The notes under the pieces: generated by a model
The model's database searches: none
Seen by the model: the letters and a program-made list of their open reading frames with translations, nothing else
What the model was told of the DNA's origin: nothing
Assembly: GCA_022393335.1 (NCBI GenBank)
Contig: JAJEKB010020748.1
Coordinates: 450,481-514,480, forward strand
DNA length: 64,000 nucleotides
Direction: 5' to 3'
DNA from: Macrotrachela quadricornifera
Lineage: Eukaryota > Rotifera > Eurotatoria > Philodinida > Philodinidae
Made by a program: the position numbers and the translations under genes
Shown here: positions 33,557 through 48,700 of the stretch, piece by piece
Layout: each line of letters starts with the position of its first letter
How positions within the stretch are numbered: position 1 is the stretch's first letter

Positions 33557-33789
33557 GAGTTTACAGTTGGATGTAGGAGACCTACTTATTGATTTGTCAA
33601 TATTTTTCCCACTCGTCGCAATGCATATCATGTTGTTAATTCAACAACTTTTCGAGCGAATACGTAAATACAATATTTATGTGCATGACGAAGTTGAATA
33701 TGTTGACGACGATGATGAGCCAAGAGATCCCGCAACAATCGTCAAACATCAACAGTATGCCACTCGATTATATCTTATTTTGTTTATCC
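33557..33789 (+). CDS. Exon 1 of large membrane gene: cytosolic segment and start of TM1
   Basis: Follows TTTCAG and ends at ATC C before GTAAGT. It encodes FERIRKYNIYVHDEVEYVDD, an acidic DDDEPRDPATIV segment, HQQYATRLY and the start of TM1 (LILFI). Exon 2 completes the helix. Possible starts are ATG at 33621, which gives a short hydrophobic then basic N-terminus, or an upstream exon not seen. Confidence 0.65.
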
Positions 33790-36700
33790 GTAAGTAAAAT
33801 GAATTCTTTTGTTTTGAAGACCAAAAGCATGCATCTGAGATTGAGCTGACAATGAAACGTTTTTAAAGGCAATATTATAGATGAAATATCCTTACTCGAT
33901 ATTATCCTTGGACGGCATTATTATAAAAATATTTTTACAAAGAACCTCAGCGTGAGTAGAAAAACAGAAGTAGTGTGATAATAGGTACAGGGAATATAAA
34001 AGGTTGTGTTTAGTTTTCTTTTTGACTTCGATATGTCAAAACAACTGTCATCGTATACTCTTTCGCTTTTGGTCGAGTTTAAACAAAACGTATACTAATG
34101 CAACTTTTAAATGAATATCCGAATCGAGTATCAAATGTAGTCGTAAGAAAAATTAACGGCAGCATTCTACAAATATTAATAGTCTACTAAAAAAGAAATA
34201 TTTTTTGTTAATCTAACCCAAAGCAAGTAAAGCAAGATTGTTCGTACAATGGTCTATTTAAATTCAATCTGAATTTTATATGGAAAACGACGATCAATTT
34301 TAAAATAAATGCGAGTCTTGTGAATCTCCCTAGGTCTAGCTGAATTTCAGCATGAATATAGCTCTTTTTTTTCCAGAGGGTATGGGTCCACTCAAATTTA
34401 ATATAGATATTGATATATTAAGGGCCTCCCAAAAATTCTGAGATAATTTTAAAATACACCATTCTCACGTTTAAGAAAAACAAACTCTTTGAAACTTTCA
34501 TAATAACACCATCGTGTATTTTTGTTTCTATTATGTTGAATATATTAGTTATTATCTTAAAAAACTATAATTAATATAAATGAAAGAAGCACACGATAAC
34601 AATTGCTAATGTCCAAATAATTGATCACTGTCTTGATCCATTACAGATTTTAGTCGTGCTTGTATATTTTCCATCATCTTTTACTAGAATAAAGTATTAA
34701 ATTTGTTCCATATCTTTTTATGATCATTTTTTTTTAAATATTATTGTAATTATGTCCTCGTAGTTTCTCTTTTCATGTATCCAAAACATTTTCAATGAGC
34801 CAAACGTCGAATGATTTTGTAGGCCATCTTCTGAGTTCAATTCGATTAATAAAAATGCGTTTAACTGCATCCAAAGACACCTACATCCTTTTTTTACGCC
34901 AATGATCATCTTGAATATAAACATTTCGTAAATCATGCAATTCTTCAGTTGCTTAGTCCGTTACATTAATTTAAATAAATTTTGCACACCTATCGCCAGT
35001 AAAATACATTTTTATTTAATCTATTCTGACCGATCATTAATAAAATGGAAGATTTCTTTGAAAATAGTCCTTGGTGCAAAATCTTACTGCACAGCATCAC
35101 ACTCCTTTGAAATTTTTCTTTCGATTTAACCATCAAATTATATGAAAAATCATCATATGATTTGGTGTAAACGCCCTCATTATGTTGATTATAATGTGAA
35201 GTTAATGTGGACGTACCACTAAAATCAATGTTTAAAAATTATTTCATTTATATAATTTACGTCCTATTCTAGTTCCCTAGTTCCTTTGTAGGTATTTAAC
35301 ATTGATGATACATCGAATTTTCTTGTCGTTAACTGTTAGTTTCTGTACTTTTCATCTCTTCAACTACTTGAAGTTTGATTCATTCTTAGCTCTTCAAAAC
35401 CGAGCTCTTTAATGTTTTAAAACTTTCTTCTTGAAGTTTTGTTTTGACATTCCTAATCCACGTATTTGTTTTTAAATAAATAGCTTATTTTACTGCTAGA
35501 ATATATCGAGTTTTTGTTCGAGATGTACCTGATCCTAGTAAATCTTTTACTCTATTTCTCTTTAAAATTTTTTAAGCTTTAAGGCAAAGCTTTCATTATT
35601 GTAGACTAAGATGAGTTTTCGAAGTGAAGGGGAAATTGGGCAATTTATTTTCCTTTCTATGATGAATGCAACTTTTGTTTATGTAAAACGAGAGAACGCA
35701 GTGCATTTTTCTCCATAGAAGATGGTTAATTTGATATTCTTCGTTGATTCATTAGTTATCCATTCATGTTACTCTTCTTATATATTCTTGTTATTGACAC
35801 GTGCAGAAACATCTTTATGTTCTATCATGCACAAATCAAAAGGGTTGAAATAACATTTCTTCTTTTTGACATCGAGCTTCCCCTTTTGAAGACCTACAAT
35901 GCCCGTATCCTCGCGAAACAAAACGATATTTATACCTGTATATATATAGTAAAAATTGCAGTTAATCTAGGAAGATTCACAAGACTCGCTGTGTTTGCCA
36001 GGAGAGTAGTTGATTCTTTGTCTAAAACTCAATTTCAAATCAAGAAGACCTCAGATTCTGATTGTTCGTAGCGGTTGAATCGTCGAAGTCACTAGAAGCT
36101 ATTAGAATTTAATAAGATGAGAATATGAGTATTCATCTTAATGTCTATTGGGCATGCTATCATCTGTACTATTGTCTTTTACTGAAAGATACATAAGTTT
36201 TGGTTTTTCAAAATGAACCTCAGATAACACTAGCTATGAACATATAGAAGATTTTACTATTTACTATTGTTTCTTATTAGTGTCATTCTATTATGTTGCT
36301 ATTATTGTTCTGGCGAACTCGGATTCTCGTGTAGTCACAATCTCAAATATTACTCCAATCCTTTTCAATCGCCTTCGTCTTGATCATGGTGAAACTCTTT
36401 CATGTCCATGTTCGACAAGCAATATCCCTTATAATGCTTTTATGTCCAACATTATCTCATTCGATCCTATTTGTTCGAGTGTCTTCGTTAGTCAACAATG
36501 GATTGAAGCACTCTACATACACAATCGTAGCGATTACGATTATTATGATTTTCGAGGGTCGGCCAATGCTCCAGTAAGTGAAAATATGATTGAAGGGATT
36601 TGCATCCGCGTCTGCAGAGTCAAAGGTTGAATTGGAGCAAGAGCTTTGAATCACAGAATGAGCTATATAGAGTTCCAATCGGATTTATTTGAACACAGTA

Positions 36701-39700
36701 GAAACTACTTAAAATTGCTATTTGAAGATCAAAGCATACAAGCCGTATCCGTTTAGACAGAGACAGAAATTGTCAAAGCCAGATGATTTATAAAAGGTAA
36801 CGGTAAACGGCTGATTTGATCTAGTAGCAACAACCTTTTCGCTACTGGCGAATAAGAGTTCTTTAAAGTTTTCTGTACGTTACTTTTCGAAAAAGTGAAA
36901 AGAAAGGAGTGATTTTGTGGGATTTAGTGAATATTTATCATAATACACTTTTTATGTTTTATTAGTTCATTCTCATATTTAGGTCTATTATCAATATAAA
37001 ACTGAATCATTCCTTAGCAGTATAATCTGTCATAAATTTAATTGGATTTCTCTTATTGTTTCAAATTTTCCAATTTATTTTCAAAACTGTACGGATCGAA
37101 TCGTATGGTGGAGGTCGCCTGCATGTGATTTTCCGAGATATAACAGACAGAAAATACTAAAACTATAGACTTTCTACAAAATTTTGTTGACAAAAAGTGG
37201 TTTTGTTCAACTTTCTGTCAAAAAGAGATGAAGAGAGAGCATAAAAATCAGATTTTTACCAGATATTTCTGTAAAAGTTCAACAAATTTCTCGTAAAGCC
37301 AAGTATGTTTTTGAACTGTGAAGAGGATTAGACACCTTAACAATTCTCTAGTCGGAAAGTCTATACCCTAGTGGATGTACTGAGCTTAGGGTACCTGAAT
37401 ATGTACCCGACTGGAAAGGATTTAGTAAATGGGTACTTGGAGCTACTAATCAAATACTCAATTGGGTACTGTTCCACAGTATTATTAGGTGCCATGTTGT
37501 CAAAATTGCAGTATGTTGATGATGAAACCTTACCTTCGACTTTTTTCATTTTTGTTTCTCTCACAGCGATTTATGACTTTTTTCGATTTGTTTATATAAA
37601 GCAGCGTGTGCAAAAGAAAACGGTAAATGAACAGTTGCTACACAGAACGCAACACATCTAGAGTACCCTGTAGAGGTTTCCTCAGTAAAATTACTGAAAT
37701 TTTTCGAAGTGCCCGCATCGGGGACCTAGCTGAGGTTTTTTCAGTACATGACTTGACGATTTTCAGTAGAGACAATACTATTCCGAGAACGGTATATGAA
37801 TATTTTATTTCTATACTAAGAATCGTATCGCACTGTATTTTTTTCGTCTTTTATATACTATCCGATATTATATAATGTCCTTGGAAAATACAGTTTACAC
37901 ACTAACAGAACGCACGGGAAGAGAGGACAAAGTTAGACGAGAAGAAGAGTTCGATAATATAAATGCATGATACTCTATAAGCAAAATGGGCTAACACGAA
38001 ATGTATGATGTCAAAGTATATATAGAGTAGAGGAAATACGTGAATCACACGTAGACATGACACTAACGTGTCGTTCCAATGTGCATGCATCATGAGGAAG
38101 AGAAGAGCATATGAATAAGTTGATGTACGAGAAGAGGACAAATCTTTTCTAAGTGCATACACAAGGTGAATGACATGAAAGTCCATTCTCGTTTAGATTG
38201 GCACACATGGGTACCCTAAGCTCAGTACATTTACTAGGGTACTGTTTATAGAATATCTTTTACATGGATGTATAAGATCACAATTCAGTAATGATGTTTG
38301 CGTTAAAAGTACATTTATTGGTTGTTGAACTTTATTAACGATTTGCGGTGCTACGACGTTTTAGTTCACCAATGAATATCAAGAGAAAAAATATGATGGA
38401 AATAGATAATGCAAAACACTAAAATGCTTATTAGCACAGCTCATTTAATGCTAAAATATAGCACTCACACATGTTCTCTTGCTTTGTTAGACTCATATAA
38501 AATACGTCAAAGGAATAAAATCTAGTAGACGATAGGTTGCTTTCCCATGATAGTCATTTGTCAGAGAATAATAATGTTAAACTTGAAAGTGGAATTCAAC
38601 TGTTGAAACATTCTTATGGCATGCAGATGCGACAACACCCTTCCTGACATCACTATTGCCCCCAGACAAGACATAACTCTTCGTGACATCTACACAACGC
38701 CCAGGCAAGACAGCATATTCTACTTTACTCAATTGACTGTGTCGCAATAGCTTAGATACTTCGTGCAGGCCATTGAACAGGCAATGTTACGTTGATACCT
38801 TCAAATCGCGTAAACTTAGCGGTGATGCATAGATAAATGTGCCATGTTATGCTCGCGTAGTCACTGAATTCAGCTCGAATTCTTGAATTATTGAATTTAA
38901 GTTTCAAGTGATACATGTATGTCAGAGAAAGGATCTCTCCTATTCATCTTCGAATTTCACACAGACATATTATCTTTAATTGTTTTTCTAGGCATTCTAT
39001 CTCCATTTGCTTGTTGCCATTCACTGTTTATTTTTTGTTTTTATTTTATTTTTGTAATCATTGACTTAACTGAAAGAACAGCTCATCGTACATAGGATGA
39101 AGGCAAGTATTTTGTTTCGATCTGCATTCCATCCAATAGAATTGTAATGGGTAAGATTTTTTTCCTTATCGGTACCAGTACCGGTCGATATACCGGCATC
39201 AATCATTTGTTATCTTTCTGACTGCATAAAATTCAAATACGTTAGCATCAGTGACAGTCCACTCCGATGCTAAATCAATTTTAGGATGCTTCCTCTACTC
39301 TGATTGCCAGATGACATCTGTCCAAATAGCACAAGGTGCGTGATTCGGATTTCGCGAACGACATTGTTTTCTACTTTGTCTCTTTTTCCGTCGTATGTCT
39401 CTTGTAATGCTTCTAGTATAAAGATCTCATTGAGGTATGTTTGCGCCTGGACACTATAGAAATCATATAGGAATCCATTGTTACGGTCTTTTATGATTGA
39501 TTTTCTCACTTTTTCCTTCTGTAATATCTATTGCTGTAGTGAAGATAAACTTTTATATTACCAGAAATTCTATATAACATTTATATAGAATTTCACTCTT
39601 GATTAAATAGAGACATTACTAAACTGTATATTTAATCATATTTCCACATTATATGCACTTTGTTATATCTTATATCTGTGTAAAACTTATCCTAGAAATA

Positions 39701-42700
39701 ATAGCAAATGTACATATACTGATGTTAAACTATCATGCTAACCGATAATTCGATCCTGTTTCGTAGCATATTCAGATATCATAATAGGTTAAAGCAGCAT
39801 ATTAAGTATAGCAGGACGATTATTAACTTGACAGAAGAGTCTGGTGCTTGTTTCATCATATAAATAATCTTAAACTCCAATAAAAAGTATTTGATTTATG
39901 AGAAAAGATCCTTTTATCATGAATTTTTAAACAAAAAAGTTAGGCTCGTAAGGAATACTTTACCATAGGGAATCTGCCATAACCGGTCATCAATTAGAAC
40001 TCTACTACTTCACCTTACACCTTTATCTCTCATGTTTGTTTTAGACACTTTTAATTTCGATCACAGCAGAATTATCAGGTTGTTATTCAAAGATAAAAAG
40101 CATCGAGACGAACACCGAGACTGCGTTAACTTGATACCGGGTGCCTCTAGTCTGTTTATGACAGGTGACAGAACAGCACGGAATTTTATATTCATCCTGT
40201 TTGATAAACTGATATGATTTAGCTGCTAACAATGGCTCCTCGTAAAAAAAATGATCATCAATTACTTGTTAATAATAGTGTTGTCGAAAAGCGATTATGC
40301 AATAAAAAAATGACTATGTTGGATGATCAAATATGTCAAAATGCTTATCATTAGAACTGTACAACATTTTTAGGAGTTGACAACTGTTTGTATGGCCATC
40401 GTTTTCTTTATTTACCATTGTGAACATAAATATAATTCTTTTTCATTCACAGTAGTCATATATCTAGATGATTGTATCTTTCTCTTGACAATTATTACTA
40501 TCACTACCTTCAAAAGCAGATATATAAGTGTCCATTGATATTAAGAGAAAATAAGTCTAACAGTAATAGCGCAGAATGATTTTGGGAATAAACCATAATA
40601 ATCCACTAGAACATTTGCGTGTCTTCCTTTTGTCGCAATGTTCATAACGTATTATTGATTCATTCTATTGAATGAAAGAGCCAGAAATATTTTTTTCGAT
40701 TCTCTCTCTGAATTTTTTATTTAGTTTAAACTTCTGGCTGCTCTTTGTTCGATCTATCGTGAAACAGTAGTTCAGACTGTAGCAGATCTTAACAATACTG
40801 ACTTCATCACCATTCAACTTCTTTCCGAAGATGAAGTTAAATCTCAAGTCAGTGATACGGTTGAACTTATACAAAATAACTTATGTGTTCAAATGATCTC
40901 AGCCATGGCCTTTCTTCAAGTGACAACGGACTCGAATTCTTTATTTTCGGCTAATAATAGTAATAGAGTCGTGATTAGAGCTGTGCAAGAGAGAGATGTG
41001 GAATTTTCGAATGTTCGTGACTTTATAACCGGTACTTTGTCGAATTCTATCTGCACCTTAAAACTCGCAGGCATCATCCCAGTCGGTTTGTTTCCCTTAC
41101 CATACGGTCACGATAGAGATTGCTGGGGAAATGAGATGTTATCCTCAACGTGGATTCCTGTGAACCTTTATGGCAACATTGATTGTGATCTATGGAATAA
41201 TTCTATAACGGTTAGTGGATTTGTTACAGGAAATACACCAATGGATGGTCTTCTTATGAGCACCCTCGATTGTTTATATGAAGTCAAATGCCTTGAACTG
41301 TTACTGGACTACTTTCCAGGCGTGAATCAAGTTTGTATAATATAACATTATCTATCTAACAAATTCTCTTTGTTTAGATGAATTTGAACTTGACAGAGTC
41401 TGTTCTACCTTCAAATGGATCAAATATATGTGTATATGATCGCTTAGCTAAGCTATTTATTGACGAATGGGCAACACAAATTAACTATTCAAAATATGCC
41501 GCTGATTGTGCTCCTTCGTTTTGCACGTACACTACAGGAGATAGCGACAATTTTTCTTATACAATCACTCTCTTACTTAGTCTCTATGGTGGTCTTACTC
41601 TCATGCTCCGTTTCATCGCAGCTGGCGCAATCAATGCCTTATCAAAAATGAAGCATTTTTCAGTGCAAATCCATCTTCGCTACCGTAAGTTTGGATTAGA
41701 ACAAAAAAGAGATCTCATTTGAAATTTGACTTATTTTCTTTGTAGAAAATTTTGTGATAAATATCCGTAAGTTTATTCGGTGGACAAAACAGTTAAATTT
41801 ATTCAAGTCAGCCAACGAGCGAACAGCAAATAGTATCAAGAAACAGCAAATCACTACATATGTCTATTTGATCTTGATAATAGGTATGATTCCTTTTCAT
41901 ACAAATGATTTTGTCATTCTCAATATCTAAATAAATGTGTTGATATACAACGTGACTCAATATCAGGTTAAGAAGGAGCAGGTCACCTATGATTCTTAGA
42001 ATTCAACACCTAATTGCAGATGCATCGAGTGACATAAAGTTTAATAGATCATGTAAAAATTTGAATAATAGTCATATACTCATAGCATATGTTAAAATCA
42101 AATTCAGTCGAAATTTGAAAGACCATAGAAAATAAAAATCCAATACTCCCACGAAAAACAGGGTAGTTAGCAACGTATGAACATACGTTTCAAATATAAT
42201 TTATTGACACAAAATATCCCAACTAATGCAGTATATATGCATCTAAAACGGAGAGTGAAGATATCAACTATGTGTATGTATAAATAATTGAATTACACGT
42301 TTTTGATACAATTCGTGCGAAAAGCTGAAAGAAAATCTACACAATCTCTAAGTACTGGATATTACTTATATCTCTTCCTGATACTGACCTGTTTAAGTTC
42401 TTTAGGCTTTCCTCATCTTATAACAATAGGTTAACTTCAATGCGATAGGAGAAATCGGAAAATGATTTATGCGTTCGCACTTCTATTTCTTAGACATCAG
42501 ATTTTCAAGATGTCTGTGAAAAAACAGCCTGATACACACTCTAAAAAAACTAGGAGCTTTACCGAACCCCCAGAAAAAGGTTCGGCAGATGTGAAAAAGA
42601 TTGGAAATATGTTGAAAGTATGAAAAAACGAATAAAAAAATCTACGAAACCTTTAAAGGATTTTTCCCTGGATACACGGGAAGATCCTTTAAAGGTTTCG

Positions 42701-45700
42701 TAGATTTTTTTATTTGTTTTTTCAAACTTTCAACATATTTCCAATCTTTTTCACATCTGCCGAACCTTTTTCTGGGGGTTCGGTAAAGCTCCTATTTTTT
42801 TTAGAGTGCAGTAAATGATGATTTTCTAAAAGACAGTAGACTATTGAAAGATGACAACTTGCATTGTCACATGCAGTCCTTATGCGATATGATTTGAGTT
42901 AAGAGTTAGATCAAATATTGTTAATAACACTTCTACTTATTTTTTATGAATCTAAGGAGTACCCGAAATTCTTGCTTTTTTTCTCTTTAATATCGATTTA
43001 AATCTAAAAATCTTGAACAAAAAAAGTAGCGCAAACTATAGCGTAGGGTAAAGCGGCTGAAACATAGTCATTTTCTGACACCAGCTGCAGCAGATGAAAG
43101 AAGGCACATCAAAGTGATGCGTAATACATATTATAGCGTCAAATAAGAAACGTGCTTGGGTCACAGTTTTGAAGGATCCTGAGCGTTTTTCTGTACACTC
43201 GCTGGCACAGCAAGCGCACTAAATTATTCCACAAATACTTTCGACAACAATTGACTATGGTTTAGAGACGTGAGACGAATGATATTAATTGACTCGCCGA
43301 TGTAGATGTCTACCTCGTCGAGCAGTACAAGATTAAATATCTGCCGAGGAATCATCTTCATTCATCTATTGAAAAGGATGTCCAGCGATCAAATTTGATC
43401 CGTCGTTTTTTTCTCGGTATATTAAGCTTTTGCGCATCCAGGAATGTCATTGTATAGCCTCTTTCCATCTACCTGTCCTCACCAGCAGTCCGAGATATGT
43501 AAAAACTTCTTCCGTTGACTGAATGATAGAAGGAGAACAGGATTCTTTTAATACAGCCAAGGACGTTATGGGCTTTCAAGAACTGATGCAAGCACCTATT
43601 ACATATGACACCTTGAAAAGATGAGAGCGAATGTTCTCGCTCTTGTTCTCCTTGAGTTTCATTGAGCAGAGATAAATTAGTGAAAGGAGGTGACTATCAA
43701 GTATGATGATTAGTTGCACCCTACAGCATAGGGCGGTGGCATATATTGAGCAGACGGATATATTTGTAACCATTTTTCATTGTAGGTGAACGTTCATGTA
43801 GAGTGTAACTCGAATTGAGTTCGACTTTGATCTGTATTAATACCCTCATCTAGTTCATATTCTAGCAAAGGATTGCGAACATTAGCTATGAATTAATCAG
43901 CTAAAGATATGGTGGCTCCTTGCTTTTATACTGCTCATTTTGTTACAGTCCATGAAGATTAAAGAGTTCTAGTAGGTTTAGCCCTAAACAATTTTCAAGA
44001 AAAAATAGGGTTTTGATTAAAACAGAAGAGCTCCTGTTTTATATTTGTTCTGGTGGTAGGGTATGAAAGTTCCTTTGATAGATTTAAAAGAAATGATCAC
44101 AAATCTCTCAATTCTGCCACCTAATGTGATATAATATTGTGTTTATATTTGAGAAAGTACAGCCAATGACTTTAAGTCACAAAATTTTACATAGACTGAT
44201 TCATAGCTTTTGTAAAAGCCCACCGACACAAATCTATATCACGCACAAGTAAAGTGTTCTTCCGAGCCCGTTCCAACATATGAAACATATGATTATCAAT
44301 CTTATCAAGTTTTCAATTCTTCTTCCAATTTTCCTCCACATAATGGCGAAAATGCATGGGGGGAAACAACTAAGACTTCACGTATGAAGTCTCATAAAGT
44401 CATGAAAGTCTCGTGAAGTGTTCTGAAGTTCATTGAAGTCAAAGAATATCTCTGAAGTCACTGAAGTCGCATGACGTCTTTTGAAATTCAAAGACGAACT
44501 AACTGAGACTTCACGTATAAAGTCTTGCGAAGTTATCTGGAGTCGGATGAAGTCTTTGCAATCATCTGAAGTCTAATGAAGGCGCATGAAGTCTATTGAA
44601 ATCATAGAAAAAAATTCAAAAAAATGAAGTCTTTCATCGTGAAGTCAGTGGAAGTCAAGTGAAGTCCGCTATTTCCCCCTTGGATTTTTGTAAAAATCGA
44701 CCTCGCAATAGTTCATTGTGCAATGGAAATTTCTCGAGAACAATAAGAGATATAAGGCTAGATTGTAACCGAATATAGAACTGTGAGAACTATGTGTATG
44801 CTAAAAGCTTGAGTAACAGTGGAGGAATAAATCAAAAGTTATTGACGATGAAATTTGCAAATGGTCTAAATATATATGAAGCGGGACTTGGACTTTTTAG
44901 GCAAAATTGTTTTTGTGCAAAGAAAAGGGAAGTAGTTCAGAAGAAGCTTTTTTTATCAATGTTTGTTTTAGTCTCGCAGATTTTCTTTTAAGTACTTTTG
45001 CGTTTTCACAACTTATAGTCAAAAAAAGAAAATTAATAAGGAAGACCCTACTGCAACCTAACGAACAAATGTCTTGAATTAGGTATTTGCAACGAATGAA
45101 TGTAGAAAGAGAAATAACGAAACACGAAAAGTTTATAATTCTACAGTATATTTCAGACTGTATAAAATAGAGTGTTCACTAGATATTTTTCGCTACCTCA
45201 GCGCTAAAAAAATTTTCTTTTCTCAATAGACTTTTCTATAAAACGCGATTTTTTTGCTGTGTAAAGGTCATAAGTCCATACTAATGTGAGCTAGACAGCT
45301 GAGATTTGCTGCATATTTGGGGTATCCAGAGAGGAATAGCATGTCGGTCAACGAGAACAAAAGTTATTAGGTAAATACAGCTAAATCACAATTGTACCAA
45401 AAAGTTGCAATTTATTCACATTCATTTGTTCATAGTAGATTAATTAATCGCGACATTCACTAGTAGAAGTTCGCTCTTCAGTTCAGATGACAAATATAGA
45501 ATCTATGATCGCAGTTTTTTTAGTAGTTATTCTTTTTGTTATTTAGTTAATCGAGATAAAATTAATCGATATACCAAGCTAGAGAGACTATGTAAAGAAC
45601 TGGATACCATTATTAATATCTCTGGTCTTAACAGATTAGTGATTGAATATATTGATATCTTAACTGATTCGGTTCGAACAGACTATTAGCTTTCTACTTA

Positions 45701-48700
45701 AGATAAACTGGTGAAATGACAGATATTCAATAACGAAAGTTAATTTTAAATTGATATATACCATCATAATAACTATCCTAAGCATTTTAAATTTCCTTTG
45801 ATTGCTAAATTCCCTAACGAATACGGATTTTGTGGAATTGAATCAGATTTCATTTATGTTAGCATGTTTACTTATTTGTTTGTATCATTAGGGTGCTTGG
45901 TCGTTCTTGTACTGTTCAATTCGCTGAATACTCAAACTACTACAGTCAAGATATCAAATCCCACTTTCACTGCCTACAACTATACGCAAGCCTTGCATTC
46001 AAATACATTCAGGTGTCCTTGTTCAACGATGAAAATACCCTTTGATACTTTTATTTCATTTACTCCAATCTTACATCAGCTATGCTCGAGCGAGTTTGTC
46101 AACAATAATTGGAAGTCAATAATTTCATACATACATGGATGGATCCCTACAGACTGGCGTAATCCGATTATCGAACGATTCCAGTTGTTGTCGACCCTCT
46201 GTCAACAGGCTAATGTTACTGTCTATGATGCTGTTCGGCGTTTTATTAAGCGATCCTTTATTACTACAAATGTACTCACTGAAATTGAATTTAATGCGCA
46301 GTTAAATGTAATTTTCGATCAATTTATTCAGTCGACAAGCACCGATTATAGTAGATTTCTCGATATAATACGTCTTGTGACTCAAGTTGATCAGCCTTAT
46401 ACGGGAGAATCCAATATTTATCAGCCACATTTTAACGCAAAAATAAATATCGTACACATTACAAATACAACAGCGGACAAACAATTTAAGGTATTGCATC
46501 ACTCATAAAAAAATAATTTCGTGTACACTTGATTGATAGTACTATGATAGTCAAATTTCTTGCATCTCGGTTCAAAAAAACTTCTAAACATATTTTTATT
46601 TGCAATGGATGTATTTATACTATCAGTTAAAGATATGACATATATTCAGGTCAAACGAAAGCTCGGGTATTTGTAAACAACGAGATGACTCACAATGAGC
46701 CCCAAATCCAGAATTGATACCATAGGTAGATCGAGCTCGGAGAGCTGATTTCACAACCATCCACAATATCCCAAAAAGTTGAACTAAAAGAGTGATTTCC
46801 CACAAATATTGAATTTTTCAATTTATAATGATCCCCAACGACCCATAATGACCCATATTTTTTTGCTACTAAGTAGTCCCACGTTGAGTTAAATACATTC
46901 CCGAAAGATTGGCGATATATAATGTCGTCTAAGAAAAATACGAGGAACGTATTTTTTCAACTTTTCATATATTCCTAAGTTTTCCAATAAGGACTTTCTT
47001 TCCATCGAGCTCTCCTTTTTTTCGTGAAATGGAATGCTCTTTTCATACATGAACAAGATTTTATGAAATGATTTATCTTTAATCTAGGTTGAATCGGTTG
47101 AAGAACCTCCGATATACTAGGATGACCTGTCTACAAGCAGGGCTCTACGCAAATCAGGCTCGGCATTTCTAAAACCTACCTCAAATCCTTGTTCTTGTAT
47201 GAAAAAAATATTCTATTTGACGAAAAAAAGGAGAGCTAGATGGAAAGAAAGTCCTTATTGGAAAACTCAGGAATATATGAAAAATTGAAAAAATACGTTC
47301 CTCGTATTGATAAATGTTAACTTTGGAAACGAATTTCTAATAATTTATTATGCAAGCGTAAGCAATTGTGTATAAGAATCATATTTAGTCATATGCACTA
47401 TACGTACAAGATGGTTCTATATATATTTTCATATTTGTTCGTTTCCGGACATGCATAGAGGTGAATGGTCACAACTAAATAAAAATTGAGGGATATATTT
47501 TTCGTATAGAGGACGTGACATACAGAAAAACAAGCCGTTTAAAAGCGGGAAGAACCAAAGAAAGATAGACAGACAGACAGACAGACAATTGTGAGGAAGC
47601 ATACAAAAGCGACGGAAGAATTTACATCTGATCAAATTGCATACTTTAAGTTCTCTGAGAAGAACTGTGCTTCTTTGGATATTGTTTTCATTATGAGTAA
47701 TTGTCTAATATAATATAACTTCTGGAAAGTCTTTTCATTCTGAGTTGAAAAGAAGATTTTCAAAATTGACTAACGAGAAAATACAGATCTTTCTTGTCTT
47801 TCTAGTATCCGTTTTCACTTACTGGTGTTCCAAATGTCACTGTTGGAAGTAGTTCTACGCGCATAATACCTAATTTACAATACACTAACTGTATTTGTGC
47901 TACTGATTCTCAGTGTCAAGTACAGTATCAATTCTACCAGAGATATCCGGCAGCGTTCAATGATCTCTACACACCCATTTACAAGGTACCAGGCTCATTT
48001 GCGAGGTGTTTTGCTGTCGATTCTCTTCTTTTCTCTACACTTGAATGCTTATATTCGGACTCGGATTGTTTATCAATATTGGTTAACCAAAGCGTAAACG
48101 ATAAAGCATTGTAAGTAGCTGGAGTTGATCGAGATTCGAGTGTTTTTTTCCTATTAAACTCACCTTACAATATATTTAAAGTGATATATTATGGTTTCAA
48201 GTAAAATTTTCTGCAAAAATCGTGATAAAATATCGTTTTGTTCTTCATCAGCTGAAGTATACTTCGGAAAAAACAAGATAACATATTCTGAATCTACATG
48301 AAAAGATCTTTTTATCTGCATCTTAAAAAGAAGACTTTATTACGTTTTGTTTTTTTTATTAGAAAGCAAATGTTCACACAACATTAAGATGTAATCTGTA
48401 GAAATACCTTGAAATACCTGACACAGAAGAAATCGATGTCTGAATGTCTGGAGATATGTATGTGTATCACCCACACTCTCAAAGGGTTTTTATATGATAT
48501 ATATGAATGTAAGATTTCGTTTTGATGACTCCTTAGAAAACTTTTGGAAACGGTTCAGTCTACAAGTCTAATAAACTTGTCCTAGCGATTGATTTATATA
48601 AAAATGCAACTAATTTACTCGAATCGATCAATATAATAGTTGAATTCATCGAATCAGATATTCCAGTTCAATAGACGCTGAAGAACCTGATTTTGTACTG

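Larger units (their letters stand above)
41884..45891 (+). other. Intron 5 (4.0 kb) rich in repeats
   Basis: From GTATGA to ATCATTAG. It contains a near-perfect palindrome (42537-42808), a possible LINE remnant on the minus strand (about 43250-43600) and a TGAAGTC array (44355-44670). Confidence 0.6.

Noticed and set aside
39270..39509. Possible RT C-terminal remnant (KRDKVENNVVREI)
   Set aside because: Only a faint resemblance to LINE C-termini, with no supporting motif on either side.
40231..40400. Possible exon beginning MAPRKKND in intron 2
   Set aside because: A short readable stretch with an early stop, no splice signals and no family.
45798..45891. 5' extension of exon 6 (IAKFPNEYGF and following)
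   Set aside because: Exon 5 joins in phase at 45892 and completes a membrane helix, so the upstream part is intron.
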